Source: Bacteroidaceae bacterium (GTDB lineage Bacteria > Bacteroidota > Bacteroidia > Bacteroidales > Bacteroidaceae). From it: DNA of 41,399 bases. The position numbers were made by a program, and so were the translations under genes. The notes under the pieces were generated by a model. That model searched no databases and was not told the origin of the DNA. It was given only the letters and a program-made list of their open reading frames with translations. Shown piece by piece: positions 32,217 through 41,182 of this stretch; position 1 is the stretch's first letter, and each line of letters starts with the position of its first letter. The stretch is taken from NCBI GenBank assembly GCA_024398405.1, contig JAKSJE010000010.1:1-41399 (forward strand). The letters are read 5' to 3'.

Positions 32217-33136
32217 TTATGGAAAAGATTCACGGACTTATAGATGCGCCGTTCACCCCGTTTGACGAGAATGGCGATATCAATCTGAAACCAATTCCGG
32301 CGTATGCGGAAATGCTCAAAAAGAACGGACTTCAAGGCGTGTTCATCAACGGCTCATCAGGCGAGGGATACATGCTGACTCCTGAAGAGAGAATCACTCT
32401 TGCCGAGGCATGGATCGCGGCTGCACCCGACGACTTCAAAGTAATAGTCCACGTAGGCAGTTGCTGCGTTCGCGAGAGCCGCCGACTGGCTGAACACGCT
32501 CAGTCAATCGGCGCATGGGGAATCGGCTCCATGGCTCCTCCTTTCCCTAAAATCAGCAGAATCGAGGAACTGGTGAAATATATCGAGGAAATCGCATGCG
32601 GGGCTTCTGACCTCCCATTTTATTTTTATCACATTCCGGCTTTCAACGGTGTGTATCTCCCTATGATAAAACTATTGGAGGCAGTTGATGGACGTGTGCC
32701 GAACTTTGCTGGCATCAAATACACATTTGAAAGCCTTTACGAATATAACCAGTGCCGACTCTACAAAGACGGCAAGTTCGACATGTTGCACGGTCAGGAC
32801 GAGACCATCCTCCCGAGTCTCGTCATGGGCGGTGCAGAGGGCGGAATCGGTGGAACAACCAACTACAACGGTCGTGAACTCACAGGCATCATCAAGGCTT
32901 GGAAAGATGGTGACGTGCTGACGGCACGGGAACGACAGAACTTCTCACAAGAGGTCATCAACGTGATTTGCCGTTATCGTGGGAATATCGTTGCCGGGAA
33001 GCGGATCATGAAACTCATCGGTCTCGACTTAGGCAAGAACCGGACTCCGTTCCAGAACATGACTGACGAGGAAGAGGCTTCCATGAAAACTGAACTTGAG
33101 TCGATAGGATTCTTCGAACGTTGTAACCGACTTTGA
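32213..33136 (+). CDS. nanA: N-acetylneuraminate lyase
   Basis: A class I aldolase of the DHDPS/NAL family that splits Neu5Ac into ManNAc and pyruvate. Product length is 307 residues from the ATG at 32213. The start FTPFDENGDI, the sugar-acid loop NGSSGEGYMLTPEER, Tyr139 in FYFYHIPAFNGV and the Schiff-base Lys169 in FAGIKYTFESLYEY match NAL proteins. HIPAFNGV is characteristic of NAL rather than DHDPS. The start overlaps the MFS stop as ATGA; a second ATG at 32219 is possible. The epimerase gene follows 3 bases after its stop. Confidence 0.93.
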   Translation: MIMEKIHGLIDAPFTPFDENGDINLKPIPAYAEMLKKNGLQGVFINGSSGEGYMLTPEERITLAEAWIAAAPDDFKVIVHVGSCCVRESRRLAEHAQSIGAWGIGSMAPPFPKISRIEELVKYIEEIACGASDLPFYFYHIPAFNGVYLPMIKLLEAVDGRVPNFAGIKYTFESLYEYNQCRLYKDGKFDMLHGQDETILPSLVMGGAEGGIGGTTNYNGRELTGIIKAWKDGDVLTARERQNFSQEVINVICRYRGNIVAGKRIMKLIGLDLGKNRTPFQNMTDEEEASMKTELESIGFFERCNRL

Positions 33137-33139
33137 GTG

Positions 33140-34324
33140 ATGGAAAACGCCAAGGAATACCTCACGTCTTGGGCGGAACGTTATCGGAACGATTTGATGG
33201 GCAACATCATGCCATTCTGGCTGGAACATGGCTCAGACGGCACAAACGGTGGTGTATTCACTTGTCTCGACCGTGACGGAACGCTGATGGACAGCACAAA
33301 AAGCGTCTGGTTTCAAGGACGTTTCGGCTTCATCGCTGCCTATGCCTACAACAACATCGACAGGGTTCCGGCATGGCTTTCCGCCTCCAAGTCCTGCATC
33401 GATTTTATCGAAAGACACTGTTTCGACTCCGACGGCCACATGTTCTTCACTGTCAATGCTGACGGAACTCCTGTACGGAAACGCAGGTATGTCTTCTCCG
33501 AATGTTTTGCCATTATCGCAATGGCCGAATACTCCTTAGCCTCCGGAGACAGAAGCTATGCTGACAAGGCGCTTCAGTTGTTCCGCGACACTCGCCGGAT
33601 GCTCAACACACCGGGATTCCTTCCAGCCAAGACCACGTTGAAAGGTTTCAGTCACTCCATCACCATGATGTTCTTCAATGTCATTGTCGTCCTTAGGAAA
33701 GTGATTGACGCACCTGAGCTTGACGAACAGCTCAAGCACTCCCTCTATCTGATTGAGAACTACCTCATGAAACCGGAATATCACACCATACTCGAAAGTG
33801 TAGATGAAGAAGGCGGACTCGTTGACACCATCGACGGACGGATAATCAATCCGGGCCATTGCATCGAGACTTCATGGTTTCTGATGGAGGCCGCGGACTT
33901 GTTCGAGAATCCGGATCACGTCCGTAGGCTTGGAGTCCAGATCTTCGACTGGGATTTCGAATGGGGATGGGATGAGGAATTCGGTGGAATCATCAACTTC
34001 AGGGACTGCAAGGGATTTCCTTCACAGGACTATTCACAGGACATGAAGTTCTGGTGGCCTCAATGCGAGACAATCATCTCGTCGTTGTATGCCTACCTTG
34101 TCACCAACGATGACAAATATCTTGACATACATAAAAAGGTGTCTGACTGGACTTACTCTCACTTTCCAGATGACAAATACGGGGAATGGTACGGATATCT
34201 GCACCGTGACGGGTCAGTCGCCCAACCTGCGAAGGGCAACATATTCAAAGGTCCGTTCCATGTTCCGAGGATGATGATAAAAAGTCATCTGCTCTGTAAT
34301 GAAATACTGAAACGGTATGCGTAA
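33140..34324 (+). CDS. AGE-family epimerase, probable ManNAc 2-epimerase
   Basis: Predicted N-acylglucosamine 2-epimerase of 394 residues that converts ManNAc to GlcNAc. The (alpha/alpha)6 barrel of the AGE family shows VWFQGRFGFIAAYAY, ESVDEEGGLVDTIDGRIINPGHCIETSWFLMEAADLF, DWDFEWGWDEEFGGIINF, MKFWWPQCETIIS and GPFHVPRMMI, with the conserved His, Glu and Arg/Trp positions. The gene lies between nanA and the NanM-like gene, which supports ManNAc as substrate; this non-phosphorylated route (lyase, then AGE epimerase) is known from Bacteroides. GTG at 33137 is an alternative start. It overlaps the next gene by 8 bases. Confidence 0.9.
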   Translation: MENAKEYLTSWAERYRNDLMGNIMPFWLEHGSDGTNGGVFTCLDRDGTLMDSTKSVWFQGRFGFIAAYAYNNIDRVPAWLSASKSCIDFIERHCFDSDGHMFFTVNADGTPVRKRRYVFSECFAIIAMAEYSLASGDRSYADKALQLFRDTRRMLNTPGFLPAKTTLKGFSHSITMMFFNVIVVLRKVIDAPELDEQLKHSLYLIENYLMKPEYHTILESVDEEGGLVDTIDGRIINPGHCIETSWFLMEAADLFENPDHVRRLGVQIFDWDFEWGWDEEFGGIINFRDCKGFPSQDYSQDMKFWWPQCETIISSLYAYLVTNDDKYLDIHKKVSDWTYSHFPDDKYGEWYGYLHRDGSVAQPAKGNIFKGPFHVPRMMIKSHLLCNEILKRYA

Positions 34325-35447
34325 ATTCATACCGTTTTATATTGTGCCTATATTGGTGTGCTGCTGCCAGCCTGCGACCAATCGCTCCGGCGAGGTCATA
34401 GCCCAGATTGGCAACACACCCGATTCTGACTCATGTTTCGCGAAAGGGGTATCTGGTGCGGCTTGCGGCATTGTAAAAGGAAGACTCATCTTGACCGGCG
34501 GAGCCAATTTCCCCGATACCCCAGCTTGTGACGGTGGTGAGAAAAGGTTCTATGACCGGATATATTCATCTGAAGCGGGAATCGAGCATGAGGCAGACAG
34601 CCTATGCTGGACGTTATGCGGAACGATGCCTCGGCCTTTCGCCTATTCCGTCACTTGTACAGATGACGACTGCATGTACATAATAGGTGGGCAGGGGATG
34701 TCTGGTGGATTGTCTGAGGTTTACGGAATCACAGTCACCGACTGCGGCATAACGTGTGACTCCCTCTATTCCATGCCCTTTACACTTGACAATTCGTACG
34801 GGACTGTCATCGACCATGACATATTCCTCGTCGGTGGCAACAGGAACGGAAGACCTACAGACAGCGTTTTCCGGCTTGACCTGACGAATAAGGACATTGC
34901 TCTCTGCGCGACCATACCCGGAGGTCCGCGAGTACAGCCGGTATGTGCTTCCTCTGGTAGGAAGATATACATCTGGGGTGGATTCCATCAACCTGTGGAT
35001 TCATCTGGCAACACAATCACCGACTCCTGCACTATCCACACAGACGGCTGGTGCTATGATATCGATACCGGAAAGTGGACACTGCTGCCGGCTCCTCATT
35101 CCGATGACGGCGTGGAACTCACTCTGAGCGGGGCGTCAATGATACGGTATGACAGCAGGTATCTCATGGCTGTGGGTGGTGTGAACAAGGACGTGTTCCT
35201 CAATGCGATCAAAGGGAAATATCCGTCGCCTGACTATCTCAGGCACGATGTCAGTTGGTATAGGTTTAATCCATACGTCCTACTTTTCGATACGCTGACT
35301 AACGAGTGGGAAATCCTTTCCAAGTCAGGACTTGCGGCACGTGCCGGCTCGTCACTGGTCAGGAACGAGAGTTTTGCCATACTTGTCGGAGGTGAGACAA
35401 AGCCTGGCATACGTTCCACAAAGGTCTGTAGCGTAAGACGGATGTGA
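34317..35447 (+). CDS. nanM: Kelch-repeat protein, probable N-acetylneuraminate epimerase (NanM-like)
   Basis: Predicted mutarotase that equilibrates alpha and beta Neu5Ac outside the cytoplasm. The 376-residue product has an N-terminal signal with a triple Cys (C15-C17) and may be a lipoprotein. About six kelch-type blades follow, seen as IVKGRLILTGGANFPD, MYIIGGQGMSGGLSEVYG, DIFLVGGNRNGRPTDSVF, KIYIWGGFHQ, YLMAVGGVNKDVFLN and FAILVGGETKPG. Free Neu5Ac released by sialidases is the alpha form, which such enzymes speed towards the carrier's substrate. It is the last gene of the operon; copy F of the intergenic repeat follows. Confidence 0.87.
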   Translation: MRKFIPFYIVPILVCCCQPATNRSGEVIAQIGNTPDSDSCFAKGVSGAACGIVKGRLILTGGANFPDTPACDGGEKRFYDRIYSSEAGIEHEADSLCWTLCGTMPRPFAYSVTCTDDDCMYIIGGQGMSGGLSEVYGITVTDCGITCDSLYSMPFTLDNSYGTVIDHDIFLVGGNRNGRPTDSVFRLDLTNKDIALCATIPGGPRVQPVCASSGRKIYIWGGFHQPVDSSGNTITDSCTIHTDGWCYDIDTGKWTLLPAPHSDDGVELTLSGASMIRYDSRYLMAVGGVNKDVFLNAIKGKYPSPDYLRHDVSWYRFNPYVLLFDTLTNEWEILSKSGLAARAGSSLVRNESFAILVGGETKPGIRSTKVCSVRRM

Positions 35448-35453
35448 TTACAG

Positions 35454-35470
35454 GTGGGTTCTATCATAGT
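35454..35470 (+). repeat. Intergenic repeat, partial copy F
   Basis: GGTGGGTTCTATCATAG, 7 bases after the nanM stop, shares the first 12 bases of the GGTGGGTTCTATAAATTC family exactly. It stands just after the end of the nan operon. Confidence 0.5.
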
Positions 35471-35485
35471 TTAGGACTGAAAAAT

Positions 35486-35517
35486 TTGGACAATTGAGCA
35501 AACATACCTAACTTTGC
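35486..35517 (+). promoter_or_regulatory. Promoter for the DUF2007-uvrB operon
   Basis: TTTG at 35486-35489, 20 bases, then TAACTTTG at 35510-35517. The start near 35522 leaves a leader of about 14 bases before the ATG at 35536. Confidence 0.75.
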
Positions 35518-35535
35518 GCGTAAATTGATTGCTAT

Positions 35536-35775
35536 ATGGATAAAGAAGAGAAAATCATCCGTCTTGCCACATGTGGCAATAGCTACGATGCCAATATCCT
35601 GAGACTCGAACTGGAGAACAATGGCATTGCATGTATGCTTGGCAATGAGAACATGAGCAACTTATATGGAGGTCTGCTTCCCGTATTGGGAGTCGATGTC
35701 TATGTATTTGAGAAAGACGGAGAGATGGCGGCTGAAATCTATAACAGAGTCTTCATGGAGGAAGAAGCGGAGTAG
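35536..35775 (+). CDS. DUF2007-domain protein
   Basis: A small protein of 79 residues. The pattern IIRLATCGNSYDANILRLELENNGIACMLGNENMSNLYG...GVDVYVFEKDGEMAAEIYN matches the DUF2007 family of small putative signal-transducing proteins (ferredoxin-like fold). The function is unknown. uvrB starts on the next base after its stop, so the two are cotranscribed, and the promoter at 35486-35517 serves both. Whether it has anything to do with repair is unknown. Confidence 0.85.
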   Translation: MDKEEKIIRLATCGNSYDANILRLELENNGIACMLGNENMSNLYGGLLPVLGVDVYVFEKDGEMAAEIYNRVFMEEEAE

Positions 35776-37800
35776 ATGTTCTCACTCACATCAGAATATA
35801 AGCCCACAGGAGACCAGCCGGAAGCGATTGAGAGACTGACATCTGGCGTCAGGGAAGGCCTCCCTGCACAGATTCTGTTGGGTGTGACCGGTTCTGGCAA
35901 GACATTCACTATGGCTAATGTCATACAGAACATCGGGCGTCCCACCCTCATACTCAGCCACAACAAGACACTTGCGCACCAGCTCTACACTGAGATGAGG
36001 CATTTCTTCCCGGAAAATGCAGTGGAGTACTACGTTAGCTACTACGATTACTACCAGCCCGAAGCCTACCTCCCCGCCACCGACACCTACATCGAGAAAG
36101 ACCTCGCCATCAACGAGGAGGTTGACCGTCTCAGGCTTGCTGCCGTTTCCGCACTGCTTTCCGGAAGGAAGGATGTCATCGTGGTCTCATCGGTATCATG
36201 CATCTACGGCATGGGGTCGCCTATGGACTTCAGTGAGAATGTCATCGACATATCCGTGGGAAGCCAGATTGACATCAACTCGTTATTGCGGAAACTGGTT
36301 GACAGCCTCTATGTCAGGAACGACCTCGAGCTCTCAAGGGGTCATTTCCGTGTGAAAGGCGAGACGATAGACATCTTCCTCGCATACGACGAGAAAATAA
36401 TCAGAATCAATTACGGTTGGGATGAAATCGAGAGCATTGAGGAGATTGACCCTGCCACGAACCATGTCTGCGGAAATCTTGACAATTACAAGGTCTATCC
36501 CGCTAACCTGTTCATGACTACCAAGGAACGGACGTTGGAGGCAGTGAGGATGATTCAGGACGACCTTGTCGAACGCATCAGGTTCTACGAAGACCTCGGT
36601 GACATCCCCAAGCGCAACCTCATAGAGACACGAGTCACCAACGACCTCGAGATGATCAAGGAACTGGGACATTGCTCCGGCATCGAGAACTACTCACGCT
36701 ATTTCGACGGAAGGCAGCCAGGTGAGCGGCCTTACTGTCTTCTTGACTTCTTCCCGAAGGACTTCCTGCTCATCATCGACGAAAGCCACGAGTCTGTCCC
36801 GCAAATCAAAGCCATGTACGGCGGCGACCGGAAACGGAAACAGACTCTCGTCGAATACGGCTACAGGCTTCCTGCCGCGATGGACAACCGTCCGCTGACT
36901 TTCGAAGAGTTCGAGGCGATGACTCCACAAACCATCTACGTAAGCGCCACCCCTGCTGATTTCGAGCTTGAGAAGTGCATGGGCGATTTTGTGGAACAGC
37001 TCATACGCCCGACCGGACTGCTCGACCCTGACATCGAGGTACGTCCGACAGAGAACCAGGTTGACGACCTGCTCGAGGAAATCGAGGTGAGAATCGAGAA
37101 AGACGAGCGCGTCCTCGTCACGACACTCACGAAACGGATGGCGGAGGAAATGGCGGAATACCTGCTACATGCGGGAATACGCTGTTCCTACATACACAGC
37201 GACGTTGACACCTTCGAACGTGTCGAGATTCTTGACAAACTCAGAAGAGGGGAATATGACGTGCTGGTCGGAGTGAACCTCTTGCGTGAGGGGCTCGACC
37301 TGCCCGAGGTGTCGCTGGTGGCAATACTCGACGCCGACAAAGAGGGATTCCTCAGAAGCCATCGTGCGCTGACACAGACGATAGGACGTGCCGCGAGAAA
37401 CATCAACGGGAAGGCGATTCTCTATGCCGACCGCATCACGGACAGCATGCGAAAGACCATCGAAGAGACAGAGCACAGACGTGCCAAGCAGATGGCCTAC
37501 AACGAGAGACACGGCATCACACCGACACAGATACGTAAGGCTCAGACCGCGACCTCACATGGCCAGTCCGTCGATTACCTCAAAGGCAGCTATTATGATG
37601 AGAGGACGGATATGGTGGCCGAGGCCGACCCTGTGGAATCAGTCATGAACATAGAGCAACTGAGGAAGGCCATTGACAAATCCAACAAGATGATGAAAGC
37701 CGCGGCTGAGAAACTGGACTTCATCATCGCCGCACAATACCGCGACGAGATGATGAAGTACATGGAGCTGCTTGACCGAATTGACAAGGGAAATGAGTAG
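35776..37800 (+). CDS. uvrB: Excinuclease ABC subunit B
   Basis: The damage-verifying helicase of nucleotide excision repair, 674 residues. Walker A is GVTGSGKT (36-43), the beta-hairpin that slips between strands is YYVSYYDYYQPEAYLPATDTYIEKD, DEAD-like motif II reads LIIDESHE, and helicase motifs V-VI are LREGLDLPEVSLVAILDADKEGF and QTIGRAARN. A UVR domain for UvrA/UvrC contact ends the protein (IEQLRKAIDKSNKMMKAAAEKLDF). Complete and canonical. The downstream BASS-like gene starts inside its last codons (8-base overlap, ATGAGTAG). Confidence 0.98.
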   Translation: MFSLTSEYKPTGDQPEAIERLTSGVREGLPAQILLGVTGSGKTFTMANVIQNIGRPTLILSHNKTLAHQLYTEMRHFFPENAVEYYVSYYDYYQPEAYLPATDTYIEKDLAINEEVDRLRLAAVSALLSGRKDVIVVSSVSCIYGMGSPMDFSENVIDISVGSQIDINSLLRKLVDSLYVRNDLELSRGHFRVKGETIDIFLAYDEKIIRINYGWDEIESIEEIDPATNHVCGNLDNYKVYPANLFMTTKERTLEAVRMIQDDLVERIRFYEDLGDIPKRNLIETRVTNDLEMIKELGHCSGIENYSRYFDGRQPGERPYCLLDFFPKDFLLIIDESHESVPQIKAMYGGDRKRKQTLVEYGYRLPAAMDNRPLTFEEFEAMTPQTIYVSATPADFELEKCMGDFVEQLIRPTGLLDPDIEVRPTENQVDDLLEEIEVRIEKDERVLVTTLTKRMAEEMAEYLLHAGIRCSYIHSDVDTFERVEILDKLRRGEYDVLVGVNLLREGLDLPEVSLVAILDADKEGFLRSHRALTQTIGRAARNINGKAILYADRITDSMRKTIEETEHRRAKQMAYNERHGITPTQIRKAQTATSHGQSVDYLKGSYYDERTDMVAEADPVESVMNIEQLRKAIDKSNKMMKAAAEKLDFIIAAQYRDEMMKYMELLDRIDKGNE

Positions 37801-38746
37801 GACCGTCAGATTTCTGAAAGACTGGACGTTGCCGCTGTCCATGGTCACGGGCGTAGTATGCTACTTCGTCTATGTCAGCATTCCAGCGCTCGACCACACC
37901 CACCATGTCGTCAGCGACATCGTCGATATACTTCAGCCTTCACTGATATTCTGCATGCTCTTCCTCTCGTTCTGCAAGGTCAGTCCGCACGACCTGAAGC
38001 CACGACTCTTCCAGTTGGAACTGGTGGCGATACAGGTGGGAGGTTTTCTTCTCTTCGCGCTGCCTGTCATACTCTTTCCCGACATGCCGGGACGCATTCT
38101 GATGGAGAGCGCCATGATATGTCTTATCTGTCCCACGGGCACTGCCGCCGTCGTGCTCGTCAGCAAACTGGGCGGCAACGTGAGTTACACCATAAGCTAC
38201 ACCTGCCTCATCAACATCATTGTGGCCATCGTGTTCCCTGCCATCATATCCGTCATGCACACCAACAGCAACGGCGCCGACCTCGCGACCTCGTTCTTCC
38301 TGATCATGGGGAAGGTCAGTCCATTGTTGGTGTTCCCACTGCTGACGGCATTGATAGTCAAGCACCTGTTCCCAGACCTACACCTGTGGCTGCGCAGCAA
38401 GGCGGGAGCCGCCTTCTCACTATGGGCAGTCAGCCTGAGCCTTTGCATCGCCATAACCACGAAAGCCATCATGCACAGCGATGAGGGCGGGATGACGTTC
38501 ATGGGCATCGGACTCGTCAGCGCGGCATGCTGTATTGTGCAGTTCTGGGCAGGCCATCGCATCGGCTCACGTCACGACGGAAGGATATCATGCGGTCAGT
38601 GCCTCGGACAGAAGAACACCGCTTTCGCTATATGGTTGGCATATACGTTCATGAATCCGGCCACGGCTATAGCGGGAGGGTTCTACGTAATCTGGCACAA
38701 CACATTCAACACCATCCAGCTCTATCAATCCCAGCACAAGTCATGA
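37793..38746 (+). CDS. BASS-like (bile acid:Na+ symporter superfamily) transporter
   Basis: A membrane protein of 317 residues with about nine or ten hydrophobic helices. The pattern MSTVSKASALG-type loops is absent, but GTAAVVLVSKLGGNVSYTIS resembles the crossover GxxAS region of BASS carriers, and GQKNTAFAIWLAYTFMNPATAIAGGFY matches their second crossover helix. These carriers import organic anions with Na+; the substrate here is unknown. The ATG at 37793 overlaps the uvrB stop by 8 bases, and its own stop overlaps the mutS2 start (ATGA), so the three are translated in series. Assignment is by pattern only. Confidence 0.65.
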   Translation: MSRTVRFLKDWTLPLSMVTGVVCYFVYVSIPALDHTHHVVSDIVDILQPSLIFCMLFLSFCKVSPHDLKPRLFQLELVAIQVGGFLLFALPVILFPDMPGRILMESAMICLICPTGTAAVVLVSKLGGNVSYTISYTCLINIIVAIVFPAIISVMHTNSNGADLATSFFLIMGKVSPLLVFPLLTALIVKHLFPDLHLWLRSKAGAAFSLWAVSLSLCIAITTKAIMHSDEGGMTFMGIGLVSAACCIVQFWAGHRIGSRHDGRISCGQCLGQKNTAFAIWLAYTFMNPATAIAGGFYVIWHNTFNTIQLYQSQHKS

Positions 38747-41172
38747 TTTACCCGGAAAACTACGAACAGAAGATAGGCTTCAGTGACATCAGACAGATCG
38801 TCAAGGGCTACTGTCTCTCCCCTCTCGGCGAGAGTCTCGCTGACAAGATGACATTCTGCCGCGACTACGACATCGTGAAGGTACAGTTACGCCAGGTGGC
38901 GGAATTCGTACTGATACTTCAGGAAGAGGAATTTCCTTCCGATGACTTCTTCGACGTCCGTGACGTACTCCGCCATATCCGCATCGAGAAGACATGGATC
39001 GACACCGACCGCTTGTTCGAACTGCAGCGCTCACTGGGAGCCATCATCCGTATCGTGTCTTTCTTCAGCAAGACGGAACTGACCCCCACCCTGTCCGGAC
39101 TAGCGAAGGACGTACCTGTTTTCCCCCACATAGTGAAGCGGATCGGTTCGGTACTTGACAAATACGGAAAGATCAAGGACAACGCTTCGCCTGAGTTACA
39201 TGAGATCAGGAGGAACATCACCAACACCACCAACAGCATATCCCACCTGCTCCGCACCATCCTCTCACAAGCCAAAAGCGAGGGTCTGGTGGAGAAGGAC
39301 GCCTCACCCGCCATGCGCGACGGACGTCTGGTCATCCCGGTAGCACCTGCCATGAAACGACGTCTGAACGGAATCGTCCATGACGAGTCCGACACCGGCA
39401 AGACCGTCTATATAGAGCCGGCGGAAGTGGTCGAGGCTAACAACCGCATCCGGTCCCTCGAGGCCGAGGAACGACGGGAAATCCTACGCATCCTCACGGA
39501 AATGGCTGACGTCATACGCCCAGAACTAAAGGAAATCATGAGTTCCTACGACTTCCTGGCCGAAATCGACTTCATCCGCGCCAAGGCGAGATTCGCGATC
39601 GACTATGGATGCACAGAGCCAAGGTTCGAGAAACAACAGGTAGTGGACTGGTCGATGGCTATACATCCGCTACTGAGGCGGTCGCTCGCGAAGTCCGGAC
39701 GGAAAGCCGTCCCTCTCGACATACTGCTGAACTCAAGGCAGCGCATACTGATTATCTCAGGCCCTAACGCAGGGGGCAAGTCGGTATGCCTCAAGACCGT
39801 CGGACTGATTCAGTACATGCTTCAGTGCGGACTGCTTGTACCGATGGCGGAAAGCAGCGTATGCGGAATATTCGACAATATCTTCATCGACATCGGTGAC
39901 GAGCAGAGTCTCGAGAACGACCTGTCCACCTATTCATCGCATCTGCTCAACATGAAGAACATGATGAAGGGCGCGAACGGCAGGACACTGATACTGATTG
40001 ACGAGTTCGGAGGCGGCACGGAACCGCAGATCGGAGGGGCCATAGCCGAGGCGGTGCTCAGGCGATTCAATGAGAAAAGAGCCTTCGGGGTCATCACCAC
40101 ACACTATCAGAACCTCAAACACTACGCAAAGGACACACACGGCATCATCAACGGAGCGATGCTCTATGACAGACAGATGATGCAACCGCTGTTCCAGTTG
40201 AGAATCGGACAGCCCGGTAGCTCGTTCGCGGTGGAGATAGCAAGGAAAATCGGCATACCTGACGATGTCATCGAGGACGCTTCGAGACTGGTCGGACAGG
40301 ACTATATCAACGCCGACAAGTACCTGCAGGACATAGTGCGTGACAAACGCTACTGGGAGAACAAACGTCAGCTCATCCATCAGCAGGAAAAGAAACTCGA
40401 ATCCACGATAGCAGAATACGAGGAGAAGATGCAAGGCATCAAGGCCCAGAAGCGCGACATACTCGACAAGGCCAAGCAGGACGCCGAGAACCTGCTACAG
40501 CAGTCGAACGCACTGATCGAGAAGACTGTGAAGGACATCAAGGAAGCGCAGGCTGAAAAGGAAGAGACAAAGAAGATAAGGGAACGGCTTTCCCGATTCA
40601 AGGACAAGGTGCTCTCAGAAGACAAGGAAGACCAAAGCGCCCCGAGGAAGAGCAGGAAGAGCAAAAACCCGCGGCCGACCGTCACACGACCCCAGACCGT
40701 GGCCGCAGCGCCGCTGGCAGTCGGCACTTACGTACGCCTGAGAGGCCAGAGCACCGTGGGCAGGATAACCAAGATATCCGAGAAGGAAGCCCAGGTGGAG
40801 TTCGGGAGCATCATCACCAACACAAGACTCAGCAGGCTCGAAGCCGCCGAAGCACCGAAGAAAGAGAACTCCGTATCAATCAACATGCTGAGTCCCACCA
40901 CACAACTCCGTTCGGAGAAAATCGCCAACTTCAAAGGCTCCATCGATGTCCGCGGGATGCGCGGTGACGACTGCATCAGCGAGATTACGGAATACATCGA
41001 CAACGCGGTGATTGCCGGCGTCAGGACCGTAAGCATCCTTCACGGAACTGGCAACGGCATTCTCCGCAACCTCGTGAGAATGTACCTCGACACCGTCCCA
41101 CAGGTCATCAGCTATCGCGACGAACTTCCACAGTTCGGAGGAACCGGCATCACCGTCGTGGAACTCGAATAG
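38743..41172 (+). CDS. mutS2: Endonuclease MutS2
   Basis: A MutS-family ATPase of 809 residues that in other bacteria restrains recombination or rescues collided ribosomes; it is not the mismatch-repair MutS. The MutS clamp and core come first, then Walker A GPNAGGKS (340-347), Walker B in LILIDEFGGGTEPQIGG, and a His in VITTHYQNLKHYA. A long coiled coil (about 510-630) and a KOW-like segment (AVGTYVRLRGQSTVGRI) follow, and a C-terminal Smr nuclease domain (VRGMRGDDCISEITEYIDNAVIAG, then LHGTGNGILRNLV). The frame extends upstream to 38527, but the ATG at 38743 overlaps the preceding stop as ATGA and starts the family sequence. Confidence 0.95.
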   Translation: MIYPENYEQKIGFSDIRQIVKGYCLSPLGESLADKMTFCRDYDIVKVQLRQVAEFVLILQEEEFPSDDFFDVRDVLRHIRIEKTWIDTDRLFELQRSLGAIIRIVSFFSKTELTPTLSGLAKDVPVFPHIVKRIGSVLDKYGKIKDNASPELHEIRRNITNTTNSISHLLRTILSQAKSEGLVEKDASPAMRDGRLVIPVAPAMKRRLNGIVHDESDTGKTVYIEPAEVVEANNRIRSLEAEERREILRILTEMADVIRPELKEIMSSYDFLAEIDFIRAKARFAIDYGCTEPRFEKQQVVDWSMAIHPLLRRSLAKSGRKAVPLDILLNSRQRILIISGPNAGGKSVCLKTVGLIQYMLQCGLLVPMAESSVCGIFDNIFIDIGDEQSLENDLSTYSSHLLNMKNMMKGANGRTLILIDEFGGGTEPQIGGAIAEAVLRRFNEKRAFGVITTHYQNLKHYAKDTHGIINGAMLYDRQMMQPLFQLRIGQPGSSFAVEIARKIGIPDDVIEDASRLVGQDYINADKYLQDIVRDKRYWENKRQLIHQQEKKLESTIAEYEEKMQGIKAQKRDILDKAKQDAENLLQQSNALIEKTVKDIKEAQAEKEETKKIRERLSRFKDKVLSEDKEDQSAPRKSRKSKNPRPTVTRPQTVAAAPLAVGTYVRLRGQSTVGRITKISEKEAQVEFGSIITNTRLSRLEAAEAPKKENSVSINMLSPTTQLRSEKIANFKGSIDVRGMRGDDCISEITEYIDNAVIAGVRTVSILHGTGNGILRNLVRMYLDTVPQVISYRDELPQFGGTGITVVELE

Positions 41173-41182
41173 CGAGCCCGAC

